Shown in pieces: positions 4,724-5,042 of a stretch of DNA of 5,042 bases. The notes beneath the pieces were generated by a model. It did not search any database, had not been told where the DNA came from, and saw nothing but the letters and a program-made list of their open reading frames with translations. Within the stretch, counting starts at the first letter, position 1, and every line of letters starts with the position of its first letter. Source of the stretch: Clostridiales bacterium UBA3705. Its GTDB lineage: Bacteria; Bacillota_A; Clostridia; Oscillospirales; Oscillospiraceae. Where the stretch lies: positions 5,991 through 11,032 of the forward strand of contig DFIE01000083.1 in the NCBI GenBank assembly GCA_002372735.1. The letters run 5' to 3'. A program made the translations under genes and the position numbers.

Positions 4724-5042
4724 ATGAGAAAGCCTATCATCGCAGGAAACTGGAAAATGAACAAGACCCCCGCCGAGACCCGTGCTCTGGTTGAGGATCT
4801 GAAAACCATCGAAAACCGCACCGGCGCCGAGGTCGTGATCTGCCCCATGGCAGTGAGCCTCTTTGCCGCCGCCGAGGCCCTGAAGGGCAGTGACATCAAG
4901 CTGGGCGCCCAGAACGTCCACTTTGCCGACAAGGGCGCCTACACCGGCGAGGCCAACGCCGCCTCTCTGAAGGAGCTGGGTGTGGAGTACGTCATCATCG
5001 GCCACTCCGAGCGCCGCCAGTATTTCGGCGAGACCGACGAGA
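4724..5042 (+). CDS. tpiA: Triosephosphate isomerase, N-terminal part (runs off right edge)
   Basis: Glycolytic enzyme that interconverts dihydroxyacetone phosphate and glyceraldehyde-3-phosphate in the cytoplasm. The first 106 codons are present, somewhat under half of the usual roughly 250-residue protein. Motifs seen are AGNWKMNKT (7-15) with active-site N9 and K11, LGAQNVHF (60-67), GAYTGE (71-76) and IIGHSERRQYFGETDE (91-106) with the electrophilic His94. The catalytic Glu of the later loop lies outside the window. Small departures from the common pattern are CPMAVSL (40-46), where CPPF-type sequence is usual, and GEANAASL (75-82), where GEVSPxML is usual; neither touches catalytic residues. 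The start is set by AGGAG (4710-4714) nine bases upstream. It follows deoC, whose product glyceraldehyde-3-phosphate is its substrate. Confidence 0.95.
   Translation, partial: MRKPIIAGNWKMNKTPAETRALVEDLKTIENRTGAEVVICPMAVSLFAAAEALKGSDIKLGAQNVHFADKGAYTGEANAASLKELGVEYVIIGHSERRQYFGETDE

Overview
The window reads as chromosomal DNA of a GC-rich Gram-positive, most likely a gut clostridium of the Oscillospiraceae/Ruminococcaceae type. This is inferred from strong AGGAGG-like ribosome binding sites, consensus housekeeping promoters with 17-base spacers, the C+ (zinc) form of ribosomal protein L33, and the flavour of the proteins. The genus cannot be fixed from the sequence alone. There are no tRNAs, rRNAs, insertion sequences, phage genes or CRISPR arrays. 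Seven protein genes fill almost all of it.

Layout. The left edge holds the start of rpmG (minus strand), driven by a near-perfect promoter and preceded by a folded leader of about 115 bases. A promoter region with helically phased A/T tracts separates it from ruvX (plus strand). ruvX converges on rsmE at a shared hairpin terminator (804-835). rsmE is the second gene of a minus-strand pair. The first gene encodes a rhomboid-like membrane protein with a Cys/His-rich C-terminus, which appears to have lost the protease dyad. The two are one base apart and probably translationally coupled. A second divergent promoter region follows (2471-2590). To its right lie ahcY (short, archaeal/Thermotoga-type S-adenosylhomocysteine hydrolase) and then deoC and tpiA, all on the plus strand. 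tpiA runs off the right edge.

Function. The genes are mostly housekeeping: ribosome structure (L33), 16S rRNA methylation (RsmE), a YqgF/RuvX nuclease-fold protein, methyl-cycle by-product removal (AhcY), and deoxyribose salvage into glycolysis. DeoC yields glyceraldehyde-3-phosphate, which TpiA interconverts with dihydroxyacetone phosphate, so the deoC-tpiA pair makes biochemical sense. RsmE and every other SAM-dependent methyltransferase make the S-adenosylhomocysteine that AhcY removes, but ahcY has its own promoter here.

I do not see a convincing new multi-gene system. The points most worth a second look are the promoter-embedded terminator and structured leader of rpmG, the degenerate rhomboid with its zinc-ribbon-like tail, and the deoC-tpiA pairing.
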